NCBI GenBank assembly: GCA_030691555.1
Contig: JAUYEB010000101.1
Span: forward strand, 1-7,789
DNA: 7,789 bases
Direction: 5' to 3'
Source of the DNA: Candidatus Bathyarchaeota archaeon
Lineage (GTDB): Archaea > Thermoproteota > Bathyarchaeia > TCS64
In this document: positions 1-6,223 of the stretch, in pieces
How positions within the stretch are numbered: the first letter of the stretch is position 1
How the letters are laid out: the number at the start of each line of letters is the position of its first letter
Made by a program: the position numbers and the translations under genes
Notes under the pieces: generated by a model
What the model was told of the DNA's origin: nothing
Seen by the model: the letters and a program-made list of their open reading frames with translations, nothing else
Database searches by the model: none

Positions 1-164
1 GCTATCCAGTAACCCGCGACTGAGAACCCGATCATGACGCCAACGGCTCCAATCTGCTTAGCGAAGATTGAGAGCAGAGGGTTGACAAGACTCACGCTGA
101 ACATGGCAGCGAGCCCGACGACGCATAGGATCACATAGGAGAGCCTGTAGCCCTTGAGCGACAT
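1..164 (-). CDS. MFS transporter, N-terminal fragment (cut by window edge)
   Basis: Reading leftward from the ATG at 164-162, an open frame of 54 codons runs to the window edge without a stop. The peptide begins MSLKGYRLSYVILCVVG. It has a basic, soluble first ten residues, then a hydrophobic helix (about 10-36) containing SLVNPLLSIFA, then a second hydrophobic stretch beginning AVGVMIGFSVAGYW. The N/P-rich turn at the end of helix 1 and the G-x3-GFSVAGY start of helix 2 resemble the first two helices of major facilitator superfamily transporters, so a secondary transporter in the cytoplasmic membrane is the likely role; the substrate cannot be told. About 14 of 54 codons end in A or T, visibly more than in the other genes here. 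It is divergent from rps7. A TATA-like element at 190-197 predicts a transcript start near 167, giving an almost leaderless mRNA. MFS assignment rests on a short fragment. Confidence 0.66.
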   Translation of the reverse strand, partial: MSLKGYRLSYVILCVVGLAAMFSVSLVNPLLSIFAKQIGAVGVMIGFSVAGYWI

Positions 165-189
165 GCTAACTACGGGGGAATAGATTGAA

Positions 190-197
190 GTTAAAAG
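190..197 (-). promoter_or_regulatory. TATA-like promoter of the MFS gene
   Basis: On the minus strand this reads CTTTTAAC, preceded by AAC. Its centre lies about 26 nt before position 167, just upstream of the ATG at 164, so the predicted mRNA has a leader of only a few bases. It is one half of an inverted repeat whose other half is the rps7 TATA element. Confidence 0.5.
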
Positions 198-222
198 GTT
201 ACTCATCTTCGGTAACCCTTTT
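193..222. repeat. Imperfect inverted repeat in divergent promoter region
   Basis: AAAAGGTTAC (193-202) and GTAACCCTTTT (212-222) are reverse complements apart from one extra C in the right arm, with a 9-nt spacer. Each arm contains the T-rich core of the TATA element of the gene it faces, so the repeat is built into two back-to-back promoters. It could also be a regulator binding site. Confidence 0.55.
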
Positions 223-225
223 ATT
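217..225 (+). promoter_or_regulatory. TATA-like promoter of rps7
   Basis: CCTTTTATT here places a transcript start near 247-248, about 26 nt from its centre. This leaves a leader of about 20 nt that contains a Shine-Dalgarno sequence before the GTG at 269. The predicted start lies downstream of the in-frame TTG at 185, which argues against that longer start. Confidence 0.5.
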
Positions 226-253
226 CACGTTCCCACTCTTCCCTCTGCAATCC

Positions 254-261
254 GAGGCGAT
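254..261 (+). promoter_or_regulatory. Ribosome binding site deciding the rps7 start
   Basis: GAGGCGAT differs by one base from GAGGTGAT, the complement of the usual archaeal 16S rRNA 3' end. It ends 7 nt before the GTG at 269. This supports GTG-269 as the start. Confidence 0.55.
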
Positions 262-268
262 CGGCCAA

Positions 269-880
269 GTGAGCGAGGAACCAGAAGTAACAATCGAGGC
301 CACTACGGCGGGAACCGGCGGCATCAAGCTGTTCGGCGAGTGGAGCTTCGAGAACATCGAGGTCCGGGACCCCGGCCTCAAGAGGTACCTAAAGATATCT
401 CCCGTCTTCATGCCCCACTCAGGTGGTCGCCACGAGGCCAGGAGGTTCCAGAAGAGCGAAATGAGCATCATCGAGCGCTTCACCAACGACCTCCTGAAGC
501 CCGGGAGCAGCGGTGGTGATAAGCCCCGCGTGATGAACGCGGTTAGGGCGGCGTTCAAGATAGTCAACGTGAAGAGCGGCAGGAACCCCATCGAGGTGCT
601 CGTACGCGCCGTCGAGAACTGCTCTCCGAACGAGGACACGACGCGCATCGGCTTCGGTGGCGTAGTCTACAGGCTCGCGGTCGACATCTCCCCCCAGCGC
701 AGGATCGACCTCGCCCTGAGGTTCATCGCGAAGGGGATCAAGGAGCAGACCTTCGGCAACAGGAAGACCTTCGAGGAGATCATCGCCGACCAGCTCATCG
801 GCGCCGCCCAGAACGACGGGAACAGCTTCGGCGTCCGCAGGAAGCGCGAGATGGAGCGCGTGGCGTTCGCCTCAAGGTAA
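269..880 (+). CDS. rps7: 30S ribosomal protein S7 (uS7), archaeal type
   Basis: uS7 is a primary 16S/18S rRNA-binding protein that organises the head of the small subunit and lines the E site. The 203-residue product shows the family's features in order: IKLFGEWSFENIEV near the N-terminus, then RYLKISPVFMPHSGGRHEARRF, the helix FKIVNVKSGRNPIEVLVRAVEN, the hallmark TRIGFGGVVYRLAVDISPQR followed by RIDLALRFIAKGI, and the C-terminus SFGVRRKREMERVAFASR. The frame stays open up to a TTG at 185, but those 28 codons encode an unrelated hydrophobic stretch (LLFTFPLFP) overlapping the promoter. GTG-269 has a well-placed Shine-Dalgarno, gives a normal length for archaeal S7, and is preferred. The gene has its own promoter and a T-tract terminator, and is flanked by an MFS transporter and a lipid-synthesis gene. 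It is therefore not beside rps12 or elongation-factor genes, which often accompany it in archaea. Confidence 0.96.
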   Translation: MSEEPEVTIEATTAGTGGIKLFGEWSFENIEVRDPGLKRYLKISPVFMPHSGGRHEARRFQKSEMSIIERFTNDLLKPGSSGGDKPRVMNAVRAAFKIVNVKSGRNPIEVLVRAVENCSPNEDTTRIGFGGVVYRLAVDISPQRRIDLALRFIAKGIKEQTFGNRKTFEEIIADQLIGAAQNDGNSFGVRRKREMERVAFASR

Positions 881-886
881 GCCTAG

Positions 887-902
887 TTTTTCTTTTCTCT
901 TT
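887..902 (+). terminator. T-tract terminator after rps7
   Basis: Seven bases past the rps7 stop lies a pyrimidine run with three T clusters (TTTTT, TTTT, then CTCTTT), without an evident hairpin. Such T-rich tracts are the usual intrinsic termination signal in archaea. It sits in the short gap between the convergent stops of rps7 and the prenyltransferase gene; the minus strand here is A-rich and shows no equivalent signal. Confidence 0.65.
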
Positions 903-1746
903 ATAGCAGGCTCCCCGCCGCGAAGGCTAGGAGGCCGAAGAGCATCCAGTAGAGGACCTGGTTCTTGACCCTTCTGCTCGATTCTCGGCTGTGGTCTCTG
1001 AGCAGGGACACGGCTCCGTGGACGAGGCCGAGGTCGGTGACGGCGACGAATGGGACGTACCAGATCGAGACCAGGCCGAGGAGGATAGGTATGGAGGAGG
1101 CCGCCACGGCGACCAGGTAGAAGGCGGAGGCCAGGTAGGCGGCCCTCTCCGCGCCGTGGGAGACCGCTATCGTCTTCACGCCCCGGGTCTTGTCACCCTC
1201 GATGTCCACGATCCCCTTCGTCACCTCCCTACCGGTGTTAGAGAGGAACGCGAGGGCGCTGAAGAGCAGCGACACCGACACGTTTCCCGCCACTGCGCCG
1301 CCGTAGACGAACGGGAGGGCTATGCAGGTGCTGACCATGAGGTTGCCGGGGAAACCCGTCCTCTTCCCCCAGGCGGAGTAGGCCATCATCACGGCCCATG
1401 AGAACGCGGCTATCCCGAGGGTCGGCAACCCCGTGGGGTAGGAGGCGGCGAGGCCCACCGCGCTGAGAAGCAGTGAGTAGGCGACGGCCTCGCCGGGCCT
1501 GACGTCCCCCCGCGGTATCGGGCGCGTGGGCTCGTTTACCGCGTCGATCTCCCTGTCGAAGTAGTCGTTGATCACCATGGCGCTGCCCGTGAGGGCGAAG
1601 CCCGCCACGAAGGCGAGGGCCAGGCTCGCCGCGGGCACCGAGGGGCTCAACCCGGCGGCTATCACCACGCCCACGAGGATCGCGACGCCCATCATGACCG
1701 AGTTCACGGGCCGGATGATGCTGACGAATCCGCCGAGCCTGCCCAT
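901..1746 (-). CDS. ubiA: Digeranylgeranylglyceryl phosphate synthase (UbiA-family prenyltransferase)
   Basis: This 281-residue membrane protein belongs to the UbiA superfamily. Its likely reaction attaches the second geranylgeranyl chain to geranylgeranylglyceryl phosphate, the second ether-bond step of archaeal membrane lipid synthesis (EC 2.5.1.42). The first Asp-rich motif is N60-D61-YF-D64, continuing REIDAVNEPTRPIPRG, which is characteristic of this subgroup. The second is DIEGD (181-185), followed by KTRGVKTIAV. These acidic residues bind Mg2+ and the diphosphate of the prenyl donor. The rest is a run of hydrophobic helices (about 15-32, 41-58, 87-103, 110-125, 137-153, 157-169, 202-225, 228-245, 264-280), fitting the nine-helix UbiA fold. 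Length is normal for the family. The ATG at 1746 lies about 3 nt after the predicted transcript start, so the mRNA is probably leaderless. It is convergent with rps7 and divergent from the DGQHR gene. Another UbiA prenyl acceptor is possible but less likely given the motif. Confidence 0.9.
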   Translation of the reverse strand: MGRLGGFVSIIRPVNSVMMGVAILVGVVIAAGLSPSVPAASLALAFVAGFALTGSAMVINDYFDREIDAVNEPTRPIPRGDVRPGEAVAYSLLLSAVGLAASYPTGLPTLGIAAFSWAVMMAYSAWGKRTGFPGNLMVSTCIALPFVYGGAVAGNVSVSLLFSALAFLSNTGREVTKGIVDIEGDKTRGVKTIAVSHGAERAAYLASAFYLVAVAASSIPILLGLVSIWYVPFVAVTDLGLVHGAVSLLRDHSRESSRRVKNQVLYWMLFGLLAFAAGSLL

Positions 1747-1771
1747 CGTATACGCAGATTACGGGACACCG

Positions 1772-1779
1772 TATTAAAA
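1772..1779 (-). promoter_or_regulatory. TATA-like promoter of the prenyltransferase gene
   Basis: On the minus strand this reads TTTTAATA, preceded by GGG. The predicted transcript start is near 1749, three bases from the ATG at 1746. This is the clearest leaderless arrangement in the window. Confidence 0.55.
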
Positions 1780-1814
1780 CCCTACAACATCAAATATTTA
1801 CTTACTACTAAAGG

Positions 1815-1822
1815 TTATATTA
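1815..1822 (+). promoter_or_regulatory. TATA-like promoter of the DGQHR gene
   Basis: TTATATTA preceded by purine-rich AAAGG (a plausible TFB recognition element) predicts a start near 1845, about six bases before the ATG at 1851. A second AT-rich patch at 1792-1799 (AAATATTT) is also present but sits too far from the ATG to be the better choice. Confidence 0.5.
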
Positions 1823-1850
1823 TCGGTTAACCCAATTCCTATCGACGGAT

Positions 1851-2981
1851 ATGGAGTTCGATGCCTTCAGGATAACCCAGCGGGGCGGCGCGGACGGGTT
1901 CGACATCTACGTCTCGACGATCAGGGCGGGGGACCTCATCGGCAGGATCTCCCTCGACCACTGGGGCCCCGAGAACCCGCAGGGGTACCAGAGGCAGCCG
2001 GAGGCGAGGCGGCTGAGGGACAAGAGGGGCGGGGTCCTCAGGTACCTCCTGAGGGAGATAGGTTGCTTCCCCACATCGATACTCCTCAACGTGAGGGGCG
2101 AAGCCACCTTCAAGCCCGAGCGGGACCTCGGCTGGTGCCAGCTCGGGAAGCTGGACGTGGGAGACGAGAGGCTCTGGCTCATCGACGGCCAGCACAGGAT
2201 CGAAGCGCTGCGGCTCGCCATAGAGCGCAACACCGACTTCGAGGACTACCCCATCATAGTTTCCATACTCCGGAGGCCGGAGAGGTTCGACGAGTTGATG
2301 CTCTTCTACATAGTCAACCGGCGGCAGAGGAGCGTCTCGACCGACCTCGCCTACAGGCACCTTCAGAGGATGCTCTGGGAGAGGGGGAGCGCGTGGCTCT
2401 ACGATTTCGAGGGGCCGAAGTCGGTGAGGCTCGGCCTCGCCAGCGAGGTCGTCGACGAGCTGAACGGCAACCCGTCGTCGCCGTGGTATGGGAGGATAAG
2501 GAGGGTGGGCGAGGCGCCCTCCGAGGACCGGATCGCCGCCGATAGCGTGTTCACGTCCTCCATCTCCGAGGTCCTAAAGGAGAAGGCCTTCGTCGGCGTC
2601 CCCGTCAGGGACTTCGCGTCGGGCCTCTCGGCGTACTGGGAGGAGATACGGAGGCTCTACCCGAGGGCGTTCGAGGAGCCCGCGGGCTTCACCATACTGT
2701 CGCCGGCGGGGATACGCGCCTTCAACCACCTGTTCGCCAAGGTCTACACGATCTGCCTGCGGGAGGGCCCGGTCACGGGCGAGGCGATGGCGAGGCATGT
2801 TAACGGCCTGCTCGCGAAGACGCCCGGCCACGAGGAGCCGGCCTTCCGAAGGCCCCTCGGCGTCGGCTTCTGGTCGAAGGAAAAGGCCAACGCGAGGGTG
2901 TCCGAGATGAGCGGCGCCGAGCTCGGGAGGAGCCTCGCGGCCAAGATCGAGCTGGCGGCGGTTAGGCCCTCTCCAGCCTAA
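1851..2981 (+). CDS. DGQHR-domain protein, DndB/DpdB-like
   Basis: The 376-residue product carries the family-defining motif LIDGQHRIEALR (DGQHR at 112-116). Two further family-like elements are GYQRQPEARRLRD (45-57), near the position of the usual YQR segment, and FYIVNRRQRSVSTDLAYRH (152-170), the Asn/Gln-rich helix after the core. DGQHR proteins include DndB, a regulator of DNA phosphorothioation, and DpdB, encoded with 7-deazaguanine DNA-modification genes; the fold is related to ParB/sulfiredoxin domains, where the equivalent motif binds nucleotide. The C-terminal 200 residues are soluble and mostly helical, with no motif I recognise. No signal peptide or membrane segment is visible, so it should be cytoplasmic. 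No dndACDE or dpdA gene is in view. The gene is transcribed alone, and its last 20 bases overlap the end of the opposite-strand cyclophilin-like gene. Codon use matches its neighbours. Family membership is confident; the function is not known. Confidence 0.82.
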   Translation: MEFDAFRITQRGGADGFDIYVSTIRAGDLIGRISLDHWGPENPQGYQRQPEARRLRDKRGGVLRYLLREIGCFPTSILLNVRGEATFKPERDLGWCQLGKLDVGDERLWLIDGQHRIEALRLAIERNTDFEDYPIIVSILRRPERFDELMLFYIVNRRQRSVSTDLAYRHLQRMLWERGSAWLYDFEGPKSVRLGLASEVVDELNGNPSSPWYGRIRRVGEAPSEDRIAADSVFTSSISEVLKEKAFVGVPVRDFASGLSAYWEEIRRLYPRAFEEPAGFTILSPAGIRAFNHLFAKVYTICLREGPVTGEAMARHVNGLLAKTPGHEEPAFRRPLGVGFWSKEKANARVSEMSGAELGRSLAAKIELAAVRPSPA

Positions 2982-3342
2982 TCTTCTCCCCGGGGCGGAC
3001 GAGCTTCAGGAGCCTGACGTTGTTCTCGACCCTGGAGAAGACGTTGACGGGGCTCGCGGGCCGTATCTCCTCGTCCCAGCTCGCCGGGGTCGGGCCGAAG
3101 AAGAGGCATATCGCCTGACCGGGGGGCCAGTAGGCCACGTCGCCGAGGTCGACGATGGGGCGGGGGCTCTCCAACCCAACCTTGACGGGGATGCCGAAGT
3201 AGATCTCGTCCCCCCAGGTGTTTGCCTTGCCCTCGAAGGGGAGCCTCCCCCAGACGGCGTCGGCGGTGACGGGGTTCTCGTCGGTCAGCTCCGCGTAGAG
3301 CACGCCAGCCGAGGTGGTGACGATCTTCATTCTTCTAGGCAT
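2962..3342 (-). CDS. Cyclophilin-like fold protein (DUF369/TM1367 type)
   Basis: This 126-residue soluble protein has the conserved blocks of the small prokaryotic cyclophilin-like family typified by TM1367: LPFEGKANTWGDEIYF (34-49), GDVAYWPPGQAICLFFGPTP (67-86) and RPASPVNVF (94-102). The family adopts a cyclophilin beta-barrel, but prolyl isomerase activity has not been generally shown, and I would not assign it here. Length is usual for the family. Two ATGs are close together: 3342 and, four codons later, 3330. The first is preceded by GGGGGAG (3347-3353 on the minus strand), four bases away, and is chosen. The stop lies inside the end of the DGQHR gene. Its promoter would lie within 3355-3390, where a weak GGTTAATCA on the minus strand is the only candidate. 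No partner gene suggests a pathway. Confidence 0.85.
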   Translation of the reverse strand: MPRRMKIVTTSAGVLYAELTDENPVTADAVWGRLPFEGKANTWGDEIYFGIPVKVGLESPRPIVDLGDVAYWPPGQAICLFFGPTPASWDEEIRPASPVNVFSRVENNVRLLKLVRPGEKIRLERA

Positions 3343-3383
3343 CTATCTCCCCCTTTTCTGTAGCTCTTCGTGGTTCTGATTAA

Positions 3384-3391
3384 CCTTTTTA
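3384..3391 (+). promoter_or_regulatory. TATA-like promoter of the large permease gene
   Basis: CCTTTTTA predicts a transcript start near 3414. The resulting leader of about 16 nt contains the GGTGGTGAGG ribosome binding site (3419-3428) directly before the ATG at 3431. Confidence 0.5.
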
Positions 3392-3418
3392 CCACTCGAC
3401 CTAGTCTATGGTTGGATT

Positions 3419-3428
3419 GGTGGTGAGG
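3419..3428 (+). promoter_or_regulatory. Ribosome binding site of the large permease gene
   Basis: GGTGGTGAGG matches the archaeal Shine-Dalgarno core GGTGA and ends two bases before the ATG at 3431. It supports that start, which also gives an intact signal peptide. Confidence 0.5.
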
Positions 3429-3430
3429 AG

Positions 3431-6223
3431 ATGAGATCCGGCCGCGGTCTGAGCCTGGCTGTCGCCATACTCCTGTGCCTGTTGGTAGCGGGGGCCCCGC
3501 CCGCGGTGGGGGCCGAGAACACACTCTCGGGCCTCGTGACTGACGACCTGGGGCAGCCGCTGAGGGCGACCGTCGCGACGTTCACCTCCCTGAAGTTGGC
3601 CAGGACGGCCACCGCGGGGGACGACGGCAGATTCAGCGTAGCCATCGACCCCAACGTCGTCTCGGTCATGCTCTTCTACGACGACCCCTCGACGCCGGGG
3701 TTCGACTACGGCCCCGCGCTGGTGAAGCTCGGGACCGTGACCGAGTTGACGGTGCAGCTGGAGCCCTCGGCCTCGATCAGGCTCTTGGGCGACATACTCT
3801 TCGTGGAGACGGAGAACATCCCGACTGGGAGCGTCTACCAGGTCGTTGACGCGAACGGCGTCGTTATCAACCCCTCCGGGTTCCCGCTGAGCTTCGGCAC
3901 GAAGCAGGAGGAGACGAAGACGATACCGGGGCTCCCGGCGTCGACCATCGTGGTTCCGGCGGGGACAAGCTTCAGCCTGTCTCTCGGCTCGACGCTTCTG
4001 GTGGCTAGCAAGATAGTGACGAGGACGATAACATCCGACCCTCAGGCGCCCCTGGAGAGGGGCGCGCTTGTGGAGTTCGACGTCAGGGGCCCGGCCCTCA
4101 GGTACAACCTGCAGGTGGTGGAGAAGGCGCTCGCCGACGCGGAGCTCGGGTTGGCGAACATGGAGCGGCTCGGATTCTACGTCGTCAGGGAGAAGGGGAT
4201 ATTCAGCACAGCCGAGGCGAGCTTCGCCGAGGGGAGCTCCCTGTACGAGTCTGGCAGGTACGTCGAGGGGTTCGACTCGGCGAAGCTGAGCTACATCGAC
4301 GCCAAGAGGACGCAGGCCGACCTCGCGAACCTCTACGTGGACGCGTCCTCCTCGGTCTACATCCTGATAGGGTTTCTCGCGGTGGCTTCGGTGACCGCCG
4401 CGTTCCTGCTCGCGGACTCCCTCGGGCGGCAGGTCCTCGTCGGCGTGGGGGTGTACGGGGGGGCGCTCCTCTTCCTCTACAGGGTCTACCCGGGCACCGC
4501 CGCCACGACGCCCCAGAGCTTCGCCCTCGTGGCCGCCGCCTCGTTCCTGGTCGTCGTGGGAGTCGCGGCGTCGGCTCCGAGGCTCCTCGGCTCCGCCGGC
4601 GGGGGAGGCAAGGTGAGCCTCCGCGCCATACTGGTCCCGGTGGCCAGCATCGCCAAGAGGAGCCTTAGGAGGAGGCGGCTCCGCTTCCTGCTCACCCTCG
4701 TCTCACTCACCGTGCTCGTGATGAGCTTCGTCGCCCTCACCTCCCTCTCCGAGGGCTACGGCCTGATCTCCGCGAAGGTCTCGGACTCACCCTACCAGCA
4801 CCCGGGCGTGATGCTTAGGTCGTCGACCTGGACCGAGGCCGACCCCAGCTTCATCCTCTTTGCAGACGCAGACGTCGCGTGGCTCGCGAGGCAGCCCGGC
4901 GTCGAGGCGGTGTCACTGAAGGTGGAGAACACGCCGCAGCTCAGGGCGATAGCCACGGTGGGTGGGAACAGGATATTCACGATAATTGGAATCAACGCGA
5001 CTCGGGAGTCGAGACTGCTCCCCCTCTCCTCCATCCTATCCGAGGGGGAGCTGCCCGGCCCCGGCGGCGTCGCCCTCAGCAGGGGGCTCGTGGACAGACT
5101 CGGGCTGAAGCTGGGGGACCCGGTGAAGATACGTGACCAGGATCTGAGACTCGTGGGGGTCTTCGACGACTTCGCCATGTCAGGCTTCACCGACGTCGAC
5201 GGGAGCAGGTACGTCATGGATAAGCTGGTGAACCTGGCCGGGCCTGGGGACCCGCCCTACATCGAGCGAGCGACGACCGAGTCGACCGAGGTAGCGCTCA
5301 TCGACGCCTCGAACGCCGCGTCCATGCAGCCCCTCGGCGTGACCCGGATAGCCGTCCTCGTCGACGCCCAGGCGCAGGACGCCTTCGCCGAGAACATCGC
5401 CCTCGGGCGGGGCTACCAGACATGGTCCGCCTCGGCGCGTGGGCTGCTCTACACGAGCCTGGGGAGCTACCTGGAGGGCAAGGGGCTGCCTCTCGTCATC
5501 CCCTGGGCGATAGTGGTCCTGAACGTGGTGGTGACGATGCTCAACTCACTCTTCGAGAGGAGGAGGGAGATCAGCATACTCTCGTCGGTGGGGCTCAACC
5601 CCGCGGAGATCGCCTCAATATTCGTCGCCGAGGCCTCCATCACGGGGTTCATAGCGGGTGGGCTCGGCTACCTCGCGGGGCTCGGCTTCTACAGCGTCAT
5701 GCCCCTCATAGGGTTGAGCCTCGAGGTCCACCAGAAGATATCGGCGGTGTGGAGCCTCGCCGCGATAGGGATAGCGATCTCCGCCGTGCTAGTCGGCGCC
5801 TTCGCGGCCCTGAGGAGCAGCGTGGTCATCACGCCGAGCCTGACGCGTAGGTGGAGGATCGAGGAGGCGGGCGAGGCGGGGGCACCCTGGGCGATCCCGG
5901 TCCCCATGAAGCTCGACGCCGCCGAGGTCGACGGCTTCGTCGAGTACCTCCTGAAGCGGTTGAGGGGATTCGAGACCGACCAGGTCAGGAAGACGGCGAA
6001 CATCAAGACCGAGACTCAGGGCGACGCCCGGGTGGTGACCTTCATCTTCAAGTCGCCCCAGTCCACGACCGGCAACTTCTACACAAACAACACAGTTCGG
6101 GTCGAGCCGAAGGACGGGGGATACGAGGTAAAGCTCGCCTCTTACGGGGCCCTCGACTGGGCGCACGAGACTGGCAGCCTGATAAGGCTCATAGCGATGG
6201 AGTGGAGCGACAGGGAGCGCTAG
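3431..6223 (+). CDS. Large FtsX-type ABC permease with external N-terminal domain and cytoplasmic tail
   Basis: This 930-residue protein is built in layers. A signal peptide (1-28, basic start, hydrophobic 8-22, AVGA end) leads to a carboxypeptidase-regulatory-like beta domain (about 29-112, SGLVTDDLGQPLRATVAT and DDGRFSV) and a second beta region (113-220). A helical stalk follows (about 223-303). Three extra membrane helices (about 308-328, 335-351, 363-381) precede a basic SLRRRRLR patch and the FtsX core: helix 418-437, an extracytoplasmic MacB-like domain (about 441-685, with LSRGLVDRLGLKLGDPVKI), then helices 687-706, 733-757 and 774-795. FERRREISILSSVGLNPAEI (708-727) is the coupling segment expected to contact an ATPase. 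Positive charges place the last 125 residues, a mixed alpha/beta domain I do not recognise, in the cytoplasm. No ATPase domain is present. The likely partners are the convergent ATPase and short permease, which it meets at a shared CTAG stop. MacB-like mechanotransmission or lipoprotein/peptide export is inferred; the substrate is unknown. Confidence 0.85.
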   Translation: MRSGRGLSLAVAILLCLLVAGAPPAVGAENTLSGLVTDDLGQPLRATVATFTSLKLARTATAGDDGRFSVAIDPNVVSVMLFYDDPSTPGFDYGPALVKLGTVTELTVQLEPSASIRLLGDILFVETENIPTGSVYQVVDANGVVINPSGFPLSFGTKQEETKTIPGLPASTIVVPAGTSFSLSLGSTLLVASKIVTRTITSDPQAPLERGALVEFDVRGPALRYNLQVVEKALADAELGLANMERLGFYVVREKGIFSTAEASFAEGSSLYESGRYVEGFDSAKLSYIDAKRTQADLANLYVDASSSVYILIGFLAVASVTAAFLLADSLGRQVLVGVGVYGGALLFLYRVYPGTAATTPQSFALVAAASFLVVVGVAASAPRLLGSAGGGGKVSLRAILVPVASIAKRSLRRRRLRFLLTLVSLTVLVMSFVALTSLSEGYGLISAKVSDSPYQHPGVMLRSSTWTEADPSFILFADADVAWLARQPGVEAVSLKVENTPQLRAIATVGGNRIFTIIGINATRESRLLPLSSILSEGELPGPGGVALSRGLVDRLGLKLGDPVKIRDQDLRLVGVFDDFAMSGFTDVDGSRYVMDKLVNLAGPGDPPYIERATTESTEVALIDASNAASMQPLGVTRIAVLVDAQAQDAFAENIALGRGYQTWSASARGLLYTSLGSYLEGKGLPLVIPWAIVVLNVVVTMLNSLFERRREISILSSVGLNPAEIASIFVAEASITGFIAGGLGYLAGLGFYSVMPLIGLSLEVHQKISAVWSLAAIGIAISAVLVGAFAALRSSVVITPSLTRRWRIEEAGEAGAPWAIPVPMKLDAAEVDGFVEYLLKRLRGFETDQVRKTANIKTETQGDARVVTFIFKSPQSTTGNFYTNNTVRVEPKDGGYEVKLASYGALDWAHETGSLIRLIAMEWSDRER

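Noticed and set aside
185..268. N-terminal extension of rps7 from a TTG start, encoding a hydrophobic stretch
   Set aside because: It overlaps the promoter elements, starts upstream of the predicted transcript start, does not resemble S7, and GTG-269 has a good ribosome binding site and gives the usual length.
1839..2360. 173-codon minus-strand open frame opposite the DGQHR gene
   Set aside because: It is rich in Pro, Glu, Val and Arg as expected from the complement of GC-biased codons, has no recognisable domain, and lies wholly over a well-supported gene.
2063..2545. 160-codon plus-strand open frame within the DGQHR gene
   Set aside because: Arg/Ala-rich off-frame reading of GC-rich DNA; the DGQHR frame has the motifs.
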